64,000 nt of DNA from Isoetes taiwanensis (taxonomy: Eukaryota; Streptophyta; Lycopodiopsida; Isoetales; Isoetaceae), in NCBI GenBank assembly GCA_021234155.1, contig JAJEKV010000004.1, positions 30,735,134 to 30,799,133 on the forward strand. The letters run 5' to 3'. Positions 25,757 through 39,856 of the stretch are shown here, piece by piece; position 1 is the first letter of the stretch; each line of letters starts with the position of its first letter. Under the pieces are notes generated by a model. It had not been told where the DNA came from. It searched no databases and was given only the letters and a program-made list of their open reading frames with translations. The position numbers and the translations under genes were made by a program.

Positions 25757-26101
25757 CAAACACCTACCTCCTCTTGATATTTAATGTGTGCTAAAAAAGA
25801 ACATTTTTTTAAGTGCCTATATTATTGTACTGAATTATTAAAATATAACTTTGTTGTCTATGCGCGCATAGACATTCTTCCTTTCCTTTGTATTTTTGTG
25901 TCGTAAGAAAGTGCATCTTCTTAGTGTGTCTTAACACAAAATCTGTCGCCCGCTTTTAAAATTGGCCATATTTGGAACGCGACTTTAATTTTTTGGTAGT
26001 TGTTTTTTTTTTAAATAGTCAAAACTGTCGAATTTATGTGTTTTTGAAAAAGGAATCTGCAATTGCACCACATGTCATTAGTGCGTTTGCACCGTCACCT
26101 T
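25757..26101 (+). mobile_element. Right end of the palindrome-bearing element, copy A
   Basis: This matches 54,174-54,509 closely. It begins inside the last codons of the methyltransferase gene (…PPLDI then stop), continues through its 3' region with the 18-bp palindrome GTCTATGCGCGCATAGAC at 25,856-25,873, and ends with GTGCGTTTGCACCGTCACCTT. Identity to copy B stops exactly there, which defines the element's right boundary. The flank after 26,101 is not receptor sequence, unlike copy B. Confidence 0.8.
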
Positions 26102-26590
26102 ACATAAAATCTCAAATAAAACCTCTCCCTATAACCCTGCCATATTCGCATACGAAAGAGGCAGCAGGAGAAAAGGGCAACAAGCACAGACTGGAGTGCA
26201 GCGGCTGTGGACCTTCGACCAGTGCAGCCTCGATTCCGTTTGGCCCTAAAGGGAAAACCCACCATGGAAATCATGAAACAAAGGAAGAGAAATGTCTCTA
26301 ACCTATACTTTCGCCATACCAAGCTGCCAAAACACTGATCCGACAAGAGGACTCCATGCCCACTCAGATCCAGCGGCCCAGCGAACTACGGAAACATCCA
26401 AATCCAAACTCCATCCCTGCATAGAAGCCATGTGCGCAGCCCGACATATGCGCATATGCGCCAACGAACCATAATCATGGACCCTCAAATTTAAACATCC
26501 AAGAATACCCTCTCTATTTCGAACTCGGGATTCCAACGTCAGCAAAATACTATTTTGCATACAAATACTTCAAAAACCTATAGAGAATCT
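26102..26590. other. Intergenic sequence, nothing recognised
   Basis: No open frame or RNA gene that I can support. It contains an isolated CATATGCGCATATG palindrome at 26,445-26,458 that is unlike the element motif in flanks and spacing. Confidence 0.4.
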
Positions 26591-26599
26591 TAGGTTATT

Positions 26600-27470
26600 T
26601 TTGTATGGTTCTTGATGGCGGGCACATTATCCAAAGCCTTTAGCTCCCCCACCGTTACGGTTCCTATCCCAACAAATAGCTCTATCTAACAAGAAGTAAG
26701 TATGCTTTAGTAAAATGGTCAGATTTCCTCAAAAAAACTTCATCTTTTCTGTTGTTTGACATATTTCAGAACTGAAAGGTGCATGTGTGCTGGCGTGGAT
26801 GGCATGCCATCATCTGCTAGAGCTTTATAAACCTCACGGACTAAGTAGGTTGGCTTATTGTTCAGCAACCAAATTTCCTCTGATCCTTCCTCCCCGGAAA
26901 GCATGCTAACTTGGCTCATCACTTTGTTATACACGATTCTATTAGATTGGGTGCCTTTAATTAGGTTTTTCAGCCTGCTCCAAGACCACCAAACCCCACG
27001 AATTGGGTCCCAGATGTGCTTGAGTCTAGTTATACCCGCAGCCTCCCATTTCCTGCAGATTTTGGGGTGCATTAAGGCCAAGGGGTAATCCACTTGAGGA
27101 CTAGATGGAAAGATAACCTGATTGCCACTGAGCTTGAGCAGGCTCAAAAATGTCCTTGACAACTTGCCATGCTTCAAGGATCTTGCGCATTACTGGGGAA
27201 GTACCTGCTGCGATTTTAAATTCAGTGAAGCATGCTGATTTACATGAGAGATGCAAGGAAGGCTTGGACTTTGGACTGGCTTTGCCAAGTCAGAATCTGA
27301 TGAAGAGAGAGCCAAATGTATTGTCGTCATTAATTGCTCTCCATACTAGCTTGCTGACGAGAGCTTGTGAGTGCACGAGCAGATCCTTGATTCCTAGACC
27401 ACCCTTGGACCTAGGTTTGCATACTTCAGACCAAGTTGCTTTGGCTGCACCTTGCCACACAAATCCCCTA
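26600..27470 (-). pseudogene. Fragment of a plant non-LTR retrotransposon (LINE) ORF2
   Basis: The minus strand reads RGFVWQGAAKATW and KPRSKGGLGIKDL near 27,390-27,470, then KLVWRAI, then LMHPKICRKWEAAGI and WSRLKNLIKGT near 26,950-27,090. These correspond, in order, to the region after the RT core of plant LINEs. They are parallel to FIWKGSHLVNW, PKVSGGLGCKNL and HPRIYKKWNEAG in the LINE at 43,602-51,445, but at clearly lower identity, so it is a different LINE family. At least one stop and one frameshift are present. The 5' and RT core parts are missing. Confidence 0.8.
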
Positions 27471-27471
27471 A

Positions 27472-27935
<464 letters not shown>

Positions 27936-28420
27936 GTATAGTTGATATTAAGATTGACGATATGTGTGGCGTTGTTGCGTCAACATGTATGGTCACTAAT
28001 AATCTCAGTTTCTAGAAAATTTAAAATCCTTATTTTAAGCATATAAATGATGAAAGGAATGACTTAGATTGCCTATTCTCTTATAGTATCTCTATACTAT
28101 CATGAGGGAACTTGTTATCCTTGTTCTTTCCACATGACATAGATTAAGCACACGTGGTAGTGTCTCCTCCATTTCACCTCTCTCTCTAAACTGCTCTCCT
28201 AACCAGTAGCCAACATAGTGTTGTCTTTCATTTTGGGTTTCTTACACCATAGTTGAGACATGACATCCATCACCCATATAGGTAAATTGAACCTTCTTCA
28301 TTTATTGAACTTTTGCTCCTACTGTCTTTTGAGTTCAACCACCTAGAATTGCTTCCTTCTTTTGTATTTCTTCATCTACATTCCAGTATAAGCTCCTAAT
28401 TTGCATTTTTTGAATTTGAT
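27936..28420. other. Intergenic sequence, nothing recognised
   Basis: An A/T-rich stretch without an open frame, separating the dispersed repeat from the start of block B. Confidence 0.4.
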
Positions 28421-28734
28421 AAACCCTTGCCTGCTAGTCGCTATGTTTAAGGCTGTGCCAATGGTTCAACACGACATTCTTTCTCAATTTAATGCGTAGC
28501 TTCAAATCTCAATTCTCTGCTATTGCAAGCTGGATTCAAGCATTGCCACATCGAAACATTGTATGGCATCTCTTTATTTTTTGCTTTGAAATTTTCTTTG
28601 CAATGTACTGATAGAGATACATAAACAGAACAAGGTCTATAACTGAGTTAGACATATTTGCATTTTCAGTTTTACACATCCAAGGAGGAGGAGAAAAATG
28701 TACAGTCATAACAAGCTTGCACTAAGCTAAATAG

Positions 28735-29400
<666 letters not shown>

Positions 29401-31760
29401 AAGGAAACCATCCAAAGCTCTCCATTCGTGATGGCTGGCTAGCCTAATTGGATTTGGCCAATAAATGGCCAAGTGCATGTATGTATAGGGGAAAGGAAAA
29501 TGGGATCCCATTCTGGCACATAGGGAGGGGCCCTTGATTGGTAGGCATATGGCTTGTCGTAGGGGCGGGTCTCCAGATGCGAATGGGAGACCATTTTTCT
29601 TTCCCCTACAAAACAGAAGTTGGGGATGCGTTTTTGCCTGTTGGAAACAAATCTGAAGCAAAGGGAGTACTGGATTTGAAGCATATGATGCTTAAATATG
29701 ATGCTTAAGGTTGGGATGAGTTTTTGCCTCTTTGCTGGAAACAAATATGAAGCAAGAAGTGTACCGGATTTGAAGCATGTGATGCTGAAGGTTGGGATGC
29801 GCTTTTGCTTGTTACTGTTACTGGAAACAAATCTGAACCAAAAAAAGTACCGATTTAAGGCATCTGATGCTTAAGGTCGATGGCTATGGCAGCCCACCGC
29901 AACCCTTGCTCTGTTATTTGCTCCTATTTCGACCATGTCCAGGTGTTTTTATTTATGATTTGCGAATGGATGAGTGCAGCATCTGCAGAAACTGTCGCCT
30001 TAGCTAGAAAGAGGGCATCTGCAGAAACCGTGGCCATGGCCAGAAATAAGGCAACATGAAAATTATAACAGAAATTGATTTGCAAAGAACAATGATTTGA
30101 AGAACTGATTCTTAGCAGAAGAACCGATTTGAAGCTTCGGAAGAACCTGTTTGAAGCAGAGAAGCAGATGATTTGAGGTACCGGTTACCATCGCGGTAAA
30201 TGTCGGACGCTGACATGTTATAGCCAGCCTTAAATGGCAAAAAATGCGCTAAGTCCACAAAAATGCCATGTAATTTTTTTGGGGCGTGGGTATAACATGT
30301 CAAAGACACGGATATACCACGGATATGCACATGGGTATAACATGTCAACGTCCGATATTTACTGCGCTCCAGTTACTACCGGTTAAACTGAAGAGCAGAG
30401 CACCGGTTACCAGAAGTTTCTTCACCGGCTACGCGGAATCATCGAGCCGACTTTCATTGCGTGTCAGAGGGAGGGAACACGTGGCGAGACCACGATAAAA
30501 ACGCAGATCAAACTTCTGTTTTGTAGCCATCCATGGTCATAATTTCAACAGCGTGAACTCAATTAAATTAAATTCTAAAATATCTGTGTTCTGTTCTGTT
30601 CTTTCTCGACTTTATACCCCTGAGCTCAAATCGTTCGAAGGTCTTATTGCGTCGTTGTCAGGGTTCAAGTTTGACGGGCACCCCTAATTTTCCAATGACA
30701 GGCACTTTTTTTTTGGGTCTTTCATATGACAGAATGTTGATCAATTTGAACCTTTCAACTGACATATAAAAATTTTAATTGACGGAAGACTGTTTTTCAA
30801 TTATAAACTTTAAATAAAAAGGTAAGTTACATAGTAGTAACTACTAATATAAACATACAATTAAAAAGTTATGAGTAGCATCAACTATTGGCTTTTGAAA
30901 TCAATCTAACCGACTGATTGGAGTGCTCAAGAAACTGGGTAGAGTGCTCAAGAAACTGGTGGGCTGGTGGGCAGTAAAATAATCAACCTAAATCTAATCG
31001 GGTAATCACTAGTGCACTACTTAAAGAAGCAATAACATGAACAAGAATGGAACAGGAAGGAAATATTAATTTACCTGTTGCTGCAGCAGATTTGGGGCTC
31101 TGGTTAATGTCCATTGGTGAATCTCGATGACAGAGACAATGACGGCCTCTCTGCTCGGCAGTACTCGCTCTGACTGAAATGTGGTGAAAAAACCAAGCCA
31201 CAGACTCCCCACACAGACGTCTTTTTGTGAAAAAGGAGGCAAAAAAAAGCCCCGAGCATTTGGAAACTGCTTGCAAAAGAGTCATGACAGCCGGTGGCGA
31301 GACAGAATGACTTGGATTTCCCAAATTGGTGGATACGTTGGGAAATGGGAGAATGTAGGAGGAATGGGGAATGTAGAAGTTAAAAAAAAAAAAAATTTTA
31401 ATGTTACCTAATTCATTATTCTATTAAAGGTAAGGTATATTAACTCGATATGCCTATAAAATAACCCTAGTACTTATACAAAAATGAAAGGCAAATTTAT
31501 ATTTGCGAATGACATACACATTTTTTTAATATTTGTTACCTTCATATGCAGGGCAATTTTTTTTTCTGCCTGTTTTGACGGGCAAAAAAAGCCCATGAAA
31601 GCAGTCAAACTTGAACGACTCGTTGCTTCAGATCTATTTGCAGAAAGATCCCCGTTTCCCCCTTTTGTCCCGCAGTACAGGATATTTCTGTCATAAGGCG
31701 AGTATTTCGTATCGATTTTTAGTCTGCAGTCTGCTTAAGCTGCTCTTCTTTGCCAATATC
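29401..31760 (+). promoter_or_regulatory. Upstream region of receptor copy B1
   Basis: Non-coding. It contains a module (about 29,400-29,480, CAAAGCTCTCCATT… with GGCCAA words) that recurs near 34,500 and 35,240, that is, upstream of each receptor 5' end. No gene is seen. Confidence 0.4.
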
Positions 31761-32240
31761 ATGGCATCGACCTCAAATCCTTCCTTACCACTTCAACTTC
31801 AACTTCGGAACAAAGATCTTCGTTCCAAGCTCAAGCTCATCTGTAAGGTAAGCAAACAAGTTTAAGTATCCGCTTTCCTTAAACACTTGTATTTACTTAC
31901 ATAGATGATGATGTTGAATAAATGAAACGGTCCAGTGGGTTTTGAGGCGGCTGCGCAGGTAGATCCGCAGCTCATGGCTGCCACAGCTCAAATTATCAGT
32001 CAAATTACTGATGGAGTGCCTGTGGCTAATAGTCAGATATCTCAAGTTATCAGTTATCTAGTAGGCACTGCTGCAGCAAGTTTTGAAAGATCCTACAAGC
32101 TGAAAGAGGTCCAAGTTTCTGCTAAGGAACTCCAAGAAAACGTCCATCAACTTCCCATAAACGATGGAGAATGACAACGATGGCTCACTGAAGAGGCCTT
32201 ACCGAAGCTTTATGTAGAGGCTTACCGAAACTTTATGTAG
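31761..32240 (+). pseudogene. Orphan receptor N-terminal exons 1-2, copy B1
   Basis: Exon 1 encodes MASTSNPSLPLQLQLRNK… and ends in a good donor (AAG|GTAAGC, about 31,847). Exon 2 encodes GFEAAAQVDPQLMAATAQ onward and stays open up to LPINDGE, where TGA at 32,172 replaces the TGG codon (Trp) of the intact gene. No NB-ARC follows until the next 5' end at 35,508. It is a truncated duplicate of the gene's first two exons. Confidence 0.7.
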
Positions 32241-35200
32241 AGGTTTAATGGAGCCAAAGATTTGTGCATTTCATCTCATTGCAATATAACTATCCATCGA
32301 GCTGGGACGAGAAAGCCTTTGCATGTGAGTTCGCTCTACGACTGCTTTTCTGCTTATTGAAACTCTGAATTAGTAGTTTATCTTGCTTTATTTGTACATT
32401 TTTTCTTTTCATTTGGGGTAACAATGGCAACTGCAAAAGCATTTTGCACCCTCCGATTTAATATGGTGCGTCTAGAGTTGCCCTTTAGTCATTTCTTCTT
32501 CAGTGCCTTCCTCATGGAGGTGCCTCATCTTTTGCCATTGAAGAACCCTTTGGTGATGGTTCAGAATCTGCACGTGGCATATCTTGGAGAAGGTTGCCAA
32601 GGAAATGCATACATACCTATACACCGCTAACTACGTCTTGAGCATTAGTGATGACAGCCCTTACAAAACATCTGGAAATCCTGTAACCATTCTAAAATCC
32701 CCAAGTATTTTATATCCAAGATAATCAGTCCAGTGAGGTAAACATTTTGTGTCATGGAAAATGTCTTCTTCAATATCACCATTGCCATACACAACATGTG
32801 ATGGGCAGGACAATTATCTTGGTATTTATACACTGTTCATTCCATTTTAGAGATAGTTTGATATTCCATATGAGGGATCTGATGTATAATCTATATTGGC
32901 TTCATAGTTCGTGTAATGAAGATGTATTTGGAAGGTCTCAGAGATGCCGAAACAACATGTAATGTCAAATTCCATACCATCCAGTGTCACTCTTGATCCA
33001 GGTTGGGCTTATTTCAAACAATTATATGGCTCCAGTATATACGTGAATTGCTCCTTCTTCATGTACCTGGGTATTAGGAAACATCCTTAGTTCTGTATCA
33101 ACGCTAACTGATGCTATGTTGTTGTCAATGAGGACGAAGCCAAGGCAGTGCTATCTTTAATTGTCTATAAAGATTGAGTTGGTGTTGCATTTTTACAGAA
33201 TACGCCAAAAGTTCACCGCTTTAAGCTTCTATTTGCCCAATTTTGGAATGGATATGCTGCCTGCCTGCTAATAATGATCATAATACCACAAATTCTGAAG
33301 CAAGTTCATAACCCTATCACTGCATGTATATCTTTATCTTAGCTTCACAATCATTTCCTCTCTTTTCTTATCTTTCCTTAATCTGCCTCTTTTGTACCAG
33401 TTTGCACAAATACAGTGTGAGCGAACTTGGAATGCCATCATTACAGCCCGTGCCAAACATGGAGAAGGTGAGTCAGGCTGTATCATTGAGATACGAAATG
33501 AAGTTCACTGTAATTATGTTGTTTTCTTCTTGCAAGTTTTGCAAATACACTCATAAAAGCAATTATCTACAGGTTATGATTTGGCTTCTAGGTTGGAAGT
33601 GGTGGTCGGAAATGAACGTAAAGAAGGAAGGAGGTTCGCAATTGCCAAACAATGAATCAATGTACAAGGTGCGATATGCAAATTGTGTCGTCCTATTTGC
33701 CTGATCTTTGTGTGTTTGTTTTAGTATAGTTTGGTTGCTTGCTTTTGTTAGTTTCTTTGTGTTTGTATTTGCAAATAAGCATTGTGCTGATGTTTGGTGT
33801 ACTTGCTTTTTTTGCACACATACTCAATAAAAATAGCTATTGTTGTGTACTAGCTACATGGTCTGTGGTATTTGTGCTCAGGTTGGTCAGTCAGTGGCAG
33901 GTATTGTTGTGGCAGCTATTCTAGAGATAAAAACAGCTATTGTTGTGTACTACGTTATGACAGTTTTTTGAGTAAGCAAGTAAGCAAACGTGTTAAAAAC
34001 CTCATAGATTTGCAACAACAGATGCATCAACTCTTGCCTAGAAGGTTTTCAATCTTCCAAATCTTATCCATAGTAAAAACAAAATGCATAGATAAGCCCA
34101 TTGGAGGTGCATGTCTGAAAAGAATACAATGAAGCACTTTCTAAGGGACGTGTTTGAAAAGATGTATCCCGTAATCCTTACAGCTTGAAGAAATGCTTGA
34201 AAGGGACATTTATTAGCTTATTTAAGTTTGTGTTTGAATTTTTTTCCTATATTTTAGGACAAATAAGCCATATTGTTTTTGTCTGGCTGTATAGCATTAA
34301 AATGAAAGAGATTTCTTGAGATAATCTTAGGGAAAACACAGAATCATATATTTTGTCCACTTATGTGCAATTTGTTCTTTTTGTCACCCTCTTTTATGTG
34401 GTTCAATAACCCATTGTTTGGTATGTATTTATTTAAACACGTTATCTAAATAAAGGTTACATTCAATTTAACTCTTTGGTTACATTCAATTTGCCCAGCA
34501 AAGGAAACTGTCAAAGCTCTCCATTGTGATGTCATGCCTGGCTAATTGGCCTTGGCCAACAAATGCCAAGTGCATGAATGTGGCCATCCACGTTCATAAA
34601 GTCAATGTTGTGGACTCAATTAAATTAAATTCCAAAATATCTGTGTTTTGTTCTTCTATTGACTTTATATCGGTGAGCTCAGAACGTTGAAGGTCTTATT
34701 GCGTCTTCCAGTCCGTTGTTCTTGAGATCTATTGCAGAAAGAACCCCGTTTCCCCTTTTTGGTGCCGCGGTATAGGATATTTATGGCGTAAGGTGAATAT
34801 TTCGTATCGATTTTTAATCATGCTCTGGCCTTGACCTCAAATTCATTTAAGATAATTTCAAAGATAAATAAATAGCGCATGCAACAACCTACCAAAGATG
34901 GGCAATTTACTAGTAAAAAGGATGTACATGATGACCAATGTGAACTTAATAAATCCCATAGTTGTAAATGTCGGATGTGGGCATGTTAATGTTATAGCCA
35001 GCCTTAAATGAGCAAAAATCCTTTAAGTCCACAAAAACGCCGTGTATTTTATTTTTTGGCCTGGCTATAACATGTCAAAGACACGGATATACCACGGATA
35101 TGTTCGTGGCTATAACATGACGGCGTTCGATATATACAAAATCGTGCCCCACAAATGTGGACGTAATACCTGCTGGAGAATGATTCTAGAAAATATAGAA

Positions 35201-35500
35201 TAGGCTGCACATAGTAAATTATTGCAATTTATTGCCGAGGGACCCTTGTTGAGTAAAGGAAACCGTCAAAGCTCTCCATTGTGATGTCATGCCTGGCTAA
35301 TTGGCCTTGTCCAACAAATGCCCCAAGTGCATGAATGTGGTCATCCACGTGCATAAAGTCAACATTGTGAAAAATAAATTAAATTCTAAAATATCTTGCG
35401 TTCTGTTCTTCTCTTGACTTTATATAAGTGAGCTCAAATTGATTGAGCTCAAATCGTATCGATTTTTAGTCTGCAGTTTGCGTAAGCTGCTCTTCTTTGC
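32241..35500. other. Non-coding stretch between two receptor 5' ends
   Basis: About 3.2 kb shared with block A (4,091-7,530). Short open frames exist (for example 32,424-32,630 and 33,324-33,704) but none is conserved in frame between the two copies and none has a recognisable motif. The last part (34,480-35,500) contains two tandem copies of the receptor upstream module. Confidence 0.5.
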
Positions 35501-35507
35501 CAATATC

Positions 35508-37867
35508 ATGGCATCGACCTCAAATCCTTCCTTACCACTTCAACTTCAACTTCAGAACAAAGATCTTCGCTCCAAGCTCAAGCTCATCTGTAAGGTAAGC
35601 AAACAAGTTTAAGTATCCGCTTTCCTTAAACACTTGTATTTACTTACATAGATGCTGATGTTGAATAAATGAAATGGTCCAGTGGGGTTTTGAGGCGACT
35701 GCGCAGGTAGATCCGCAGCTTATGGCTGCCACAGCTCAAATTATCAGTAAAATTACTGATGGAGTGCCTGTGGCTAGTCAGATAAGTCAAGTTATCAGTT
35801 ATCTAGTAGGCACTACTGCAGCAAGTTTTGAAACATCCTACAAGCTGAAAGAGGTCCAAGTTTCTGCTAAGGAACTCCAAGAAAACATCCATCAACTTCC
35901 CATAAACGATGGAGAATGGCAACGATGGCTCACTGAAGAGGCCTTACCGAAGCTTTATGTAGAGGCTTACAGCCTCAACACATCCAGGTAATTCTCAAAC
36001 TTGTTTGAAATTCTTTTAGATTCTGCCTCCTTTCCTTTTGCAATTTTCTCAAGTTTCTTTCTGCACAGGCAAGGTTGCACATGCCTGTACAAATTGGTGT
36101 GCGCTCAGCATATTAATGTTGAGCTTGACCGCCTTGCCAACACCTTACAACGTTTAAATAATCAAGTCAACCAAAAGCAAATCCTCAGTAGATTGGAAAA
36201 GCCATGTACTATTCCTGCTGGCTTGCCTGCTTTTGCTTCAGCTGTTGACATCCTGGATGGGAGGGATGAGGTCTTGAAATTTCTAAACATAGGCAAGCCT
36301 GGTGTACGCGTCCTATGCATTGTCGGAATGGGAGGAGTAGGCAAAATCACCCTGATGGATGCCCTTTCACATCTCATTCAGAAAGCTAATCCTAATCCTG
36401 CTATAGCTAGATTGGTAATTGGTCAAAATCCTTCTCATTTCACTGAGTTCCAGCAAAAGGTTGTGCGTGAATTAGTAGGGGAAAATTATGATTTTAACTC
36501 TACCGATCAAGGACGAAGAGAATTGGTGATATGCTTCCAAACACTACAAAAGCAGAATAGACCGTTATGCCTATGTGTGGATAATATATGGAAGGACAAG
36601 CATTTGTTGGAACTATTTGATGATGAGATGTATAAAAATCTTCCATCTTCCAGCTATCTCATTCTTACCACGCGCACAAGAAGGATTGCAGAGAGTTTCA
36701 AAAGCTTGTTCTCTAGGAAAGAAGAAGAATATATGGAATATAAACTCCAAAAGGTATCACTAGAGAAAGCAAAACAACTTTTCAGGCAGTTTGGAGAAAG
36801 GGAAGGAGAGTACTTAAATGATAAGCTTGTAGACACTATAGTTCCACTATGTGATGGACTTCCATTGGCTCTTCGTGTGTATGCCACTTACTTTAAGATG
36901 CATAAAAAAGAAAAAACATGTTATGAGAATGTGGCATTGCATATAAAAGAGGCACTTGATTCACATTCCAATGCAGATGATGATGATGGGCTCTGGCCTA
37001 TTCTTGAAGCGAGCATTGATTTCCAAAAAGAAGATGTTATCGAAGCTTTCATAGATGCTGTGTTGTTCTGGCGTAATAGACCATATGACATAGCAAAGTC
37101 TACTCTCATTGACATTGATAGAAGAGAAACTTGTTCTTACTTGGATTGCCTCAATGATGATTCTATTATTGAACGAGGAGAAGATGGAGAGCTAAACTGT
37201 CACGACTTGTTCGTCCCACTTGCTAGAAAAAAAGCAGCAGATAGAAATTGGATATACATAAATGTGGAAGCAAGCTGTATATCTCTAAATCAACAAACAC
37301 GACAATGTTCTTTGTCTCTCAAAGTAAGATCTCTCTTTAGGTTACTCTCGTTGTTTCCTTATTTATACTTAACTCATGATATTGTATTGCAGAACTTGCC
37401 TTCAAAAGTTTCTGGAAAGGTTCGTGCAATTTCTACGACTAATAATATATCATGTCTGTCCCAAAATCTGGCGCTGCTAGTGCAATCCTTTGACTTGTCA
37501 GACATTCATTTCATCATCTTTAGCAGTCCTATACGTTTCGATTCAACTCTTGATAATTGCTTCAGTGGACTACAAAAACTTTTGGCACTCTATATTATAC
37601 TTGAAGATGAAGAAACAGTACCTAAGGTTTGGATTCTCAATTTTTATTTCAATCTTAGTATCAATTCAATATTGCCTCCCCATTTACATGTTGCTTGTGT
37701 TATATCTGTAGATTCAAAACTTGCAGTTGCCACAACCATTAAGGGTGTTGTCACTTAGATTTGGCACTCCAGCACTTCCCCAGCTCAACGCCTTGGAGCC
37801 CCTGCAGCCTCTCTATGTCCACAACTGCACCGCACGCGATGGAATAATGGCAATGATGGCTCATTGA
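35508..37867 (+). CDS. NB-ARC immune receptor (NLR-like), five exons
   Basis: Predicted exons: 35,508-35,594, 35,683-35,987, 36,069-37,323, 37,393-37,626 and 37,727-37,867. All have GT-AG borders and compatible phase, giving 673 aa. Residues 1-131 form an N-terminal region I do not recognise (neither TIR nor an obvious coiled coil). The NB-ARC follows: P-loop G217-MGGVGK-IT, kinase-2 LCLCVDNIW, an LILTTR block, and CDGLPLAL. Exon 5 gives a single LRR-like segment (LRVLSLRF…LPQL) and then stops, so the usual LRR array is missing. In the family this is a nucleotide-switch immune sensor in the cytoplasm. Oddity: the Walker A lysine is followed by Ile (codon 36,346-36,348) where Thr/Ser is expected and present in the next cassette, so nucleotide binding is probably impaired. 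Confidence 0.75.
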
Positions 37868-39792
37868 AGAGGCTTTACCGAAGCTTTATGTAGAGGCATA
37901 CAGCCTCAACACATCCAGGTAATTCTCCAACTTGTTTGAAATTCTTTTAGATTCTACCTCCTTTCCTTTTGCAAATTTCTCAAGTTTCTTTCTGCACAGT
38001 CAAGGTTGCACATGCCTGTACAAATTGGTGTGCGCTCAGCATATTAATGTTGAGCTTGACCGCCTTGCCAACACCTTACAACGTTTAAATAATCAAGTCA
38101 ACCAAAAGCAAATCCTCAGTAGATTGGAAAAGCCATGTACTATTCCTGCTGGCTTGCCTGCTTTTGCTTCAGCTGTTGACATCCTGGATGGGAGGGATGA
38201 GGTCTTGAAATTTCTAAACATAGGCAAGCCTGGTGTACGCGTCCTATGCATTGTCGGAATGGGAGGAGTAGGCAAAACCACCCTGATGGATGCCCTTTCA
38301 CATCTCATTCAGAAAGCTAATCCTAATCCTGCTATAGCTAGATTGGTAATTGGTCAAAATCCTTCTCATTTCACTGAGTTCCAGCAAAAGGTTGTGCGTG
38401 AATTAGTAGGGGAAAATTATGATTTTAACTCTACCGATCAAGGACGAAGAGAATTGGTGATATGCTTCCAAACACTACAAAAGCAGAATAGACCGTTATG
38501 CCTATGTGTGGATAATATATGGAAGGACAAGCATTTGTTGGAACTATTTGATGATGAGATGTATAAAAATCTTCCATCTTCCAGCTATCTCATTCTTACC
38601 ACGCGCACAAGAAGGATTGCAGAGAGTTTCAAAAGCTTGTTCTCTAGGAAAGAAGAAGAATATATGGAATATAAACTCCAAAAGGTATCACTAGAGAAAG
38701 CAAAACAACTTTTCAGGCAGTTTGGAGAAAGGGAAGGAGAGTACTTAAATGATAAGCTTGTAGACACTATAGTTCCACTATGTGATGGACTTCCATTGGC
38801 TCTTCGTGTGTATGCCACTTACTTTAAGATGCATAAAAAAGAAAAAACATGTTATGAGAATGTGGCATTGCATATAAAAGAGGCACTTGATTCACATTCC
38901 AATGCAGATGATGATGGTGAGCTCTGGCCTATTCTTGAAGCGAGCATTGATTTCCAAAAAGAAGATGTTATCGGAGCTTTCATAGATGCAGTGTTGTTCT
39001 GGCGTAATGGACCATATGACGACGCAAAGTCTGCTCTCATTAACATTGATGAAAGAGAAACTTGTTCTTACTTGGATTGCCTCAATGATGATTCTATTAT
39101 TGAACGAGGAGAAGATGGAAAGCTAAACTGTCACGACTTGTTCGTCCCACTTGCTAGAAAAAAGGCAGCAGAAAGAAAGTGGATATACATAAAGGTGGAA
39201 GAAAGTTGTATATCTTTAAATCAACAAACACGACAATGTTCTTTGTCTCCCAAAGTAAGATTTCTTTTTATGTTACTCTTGTTGTTTCCTTATTTATACT
39301 TAACTTATGATATTGTATTGCAGAACTTGCCTTCCGAGGCTTTTGGAATTAAGGTTCGTGCAATTTCTACGATAGCATGTGTGTCTCAAAATCTAGCGCT
39401 GCTAATGCAATCTTTTGACTTGTCAGACATTCGTTTCATCAACTTTACGAGTCCTATACTTTGCAATTCAACTCTTGATAATTGCTTCAGTGAACTACGA
39501 AACCTTTTGGCACTCTATATTATACTTGAAGATAAAGAAACAGAACCTAAGGTTTGGATTCTCAATTTTTATTTCAATCTTAGTATCAATTCAGTACTGC
39601 CTCCCCATTTACATGTTGCTTGTGTTATATCTGTAGATTCAAAACTTGCAGTTGCCACAACCATTAAGCGTGTTGTCACTCCAATTTGTCACTCCAGCAC
39701 TTCCCCAACTCAATGCCTTGGAGCCCCTGCAACCCCTCTACGTCCACAACTGCACCGCACGCGATGGAATAATGGCAATGATGGCTCATTGA
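37830..39792 (+). CDS. Second NB-ARC cassette, lacking N-terminal exons
   Basis: This is nearly identical to the first gene from intron 2 onward. Exon equivalents are 38,000-39,254, 39,324-39,551 and 39,652-39,792, ending in TGA. The P-loop is the canonical GMGGVGKTT, and kinase-2 and GLPL are intact. Upstream there is no exon 1; only the last about 85 bases of exon 2 (37,830-37,917) with its donor remain, fused to the first gene's LRR start. The 1.93 kb cassette repeats at 36,001, 37,932 and 39,857, as expected from unequal crossing over. It may be a truncated gene with a downstream start (ATG at 37,932 in the intron frame) or be reached by splicing from the first gene. Confidence 0.6.
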
Positions 39793-39856
39793 AGAGGCTT
39801 TACCGAAGCTTTATGTAGAGGCATACAGCCTCAACACATCCAGGTAATTCTCCAAC

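Noticed and set aside
26445-26458. CATATGCGCATATG palindrome as a further element site
   Set aside because: The sequence, flanks and spacing differ from the element motif and it lies outside the element; probably chance.
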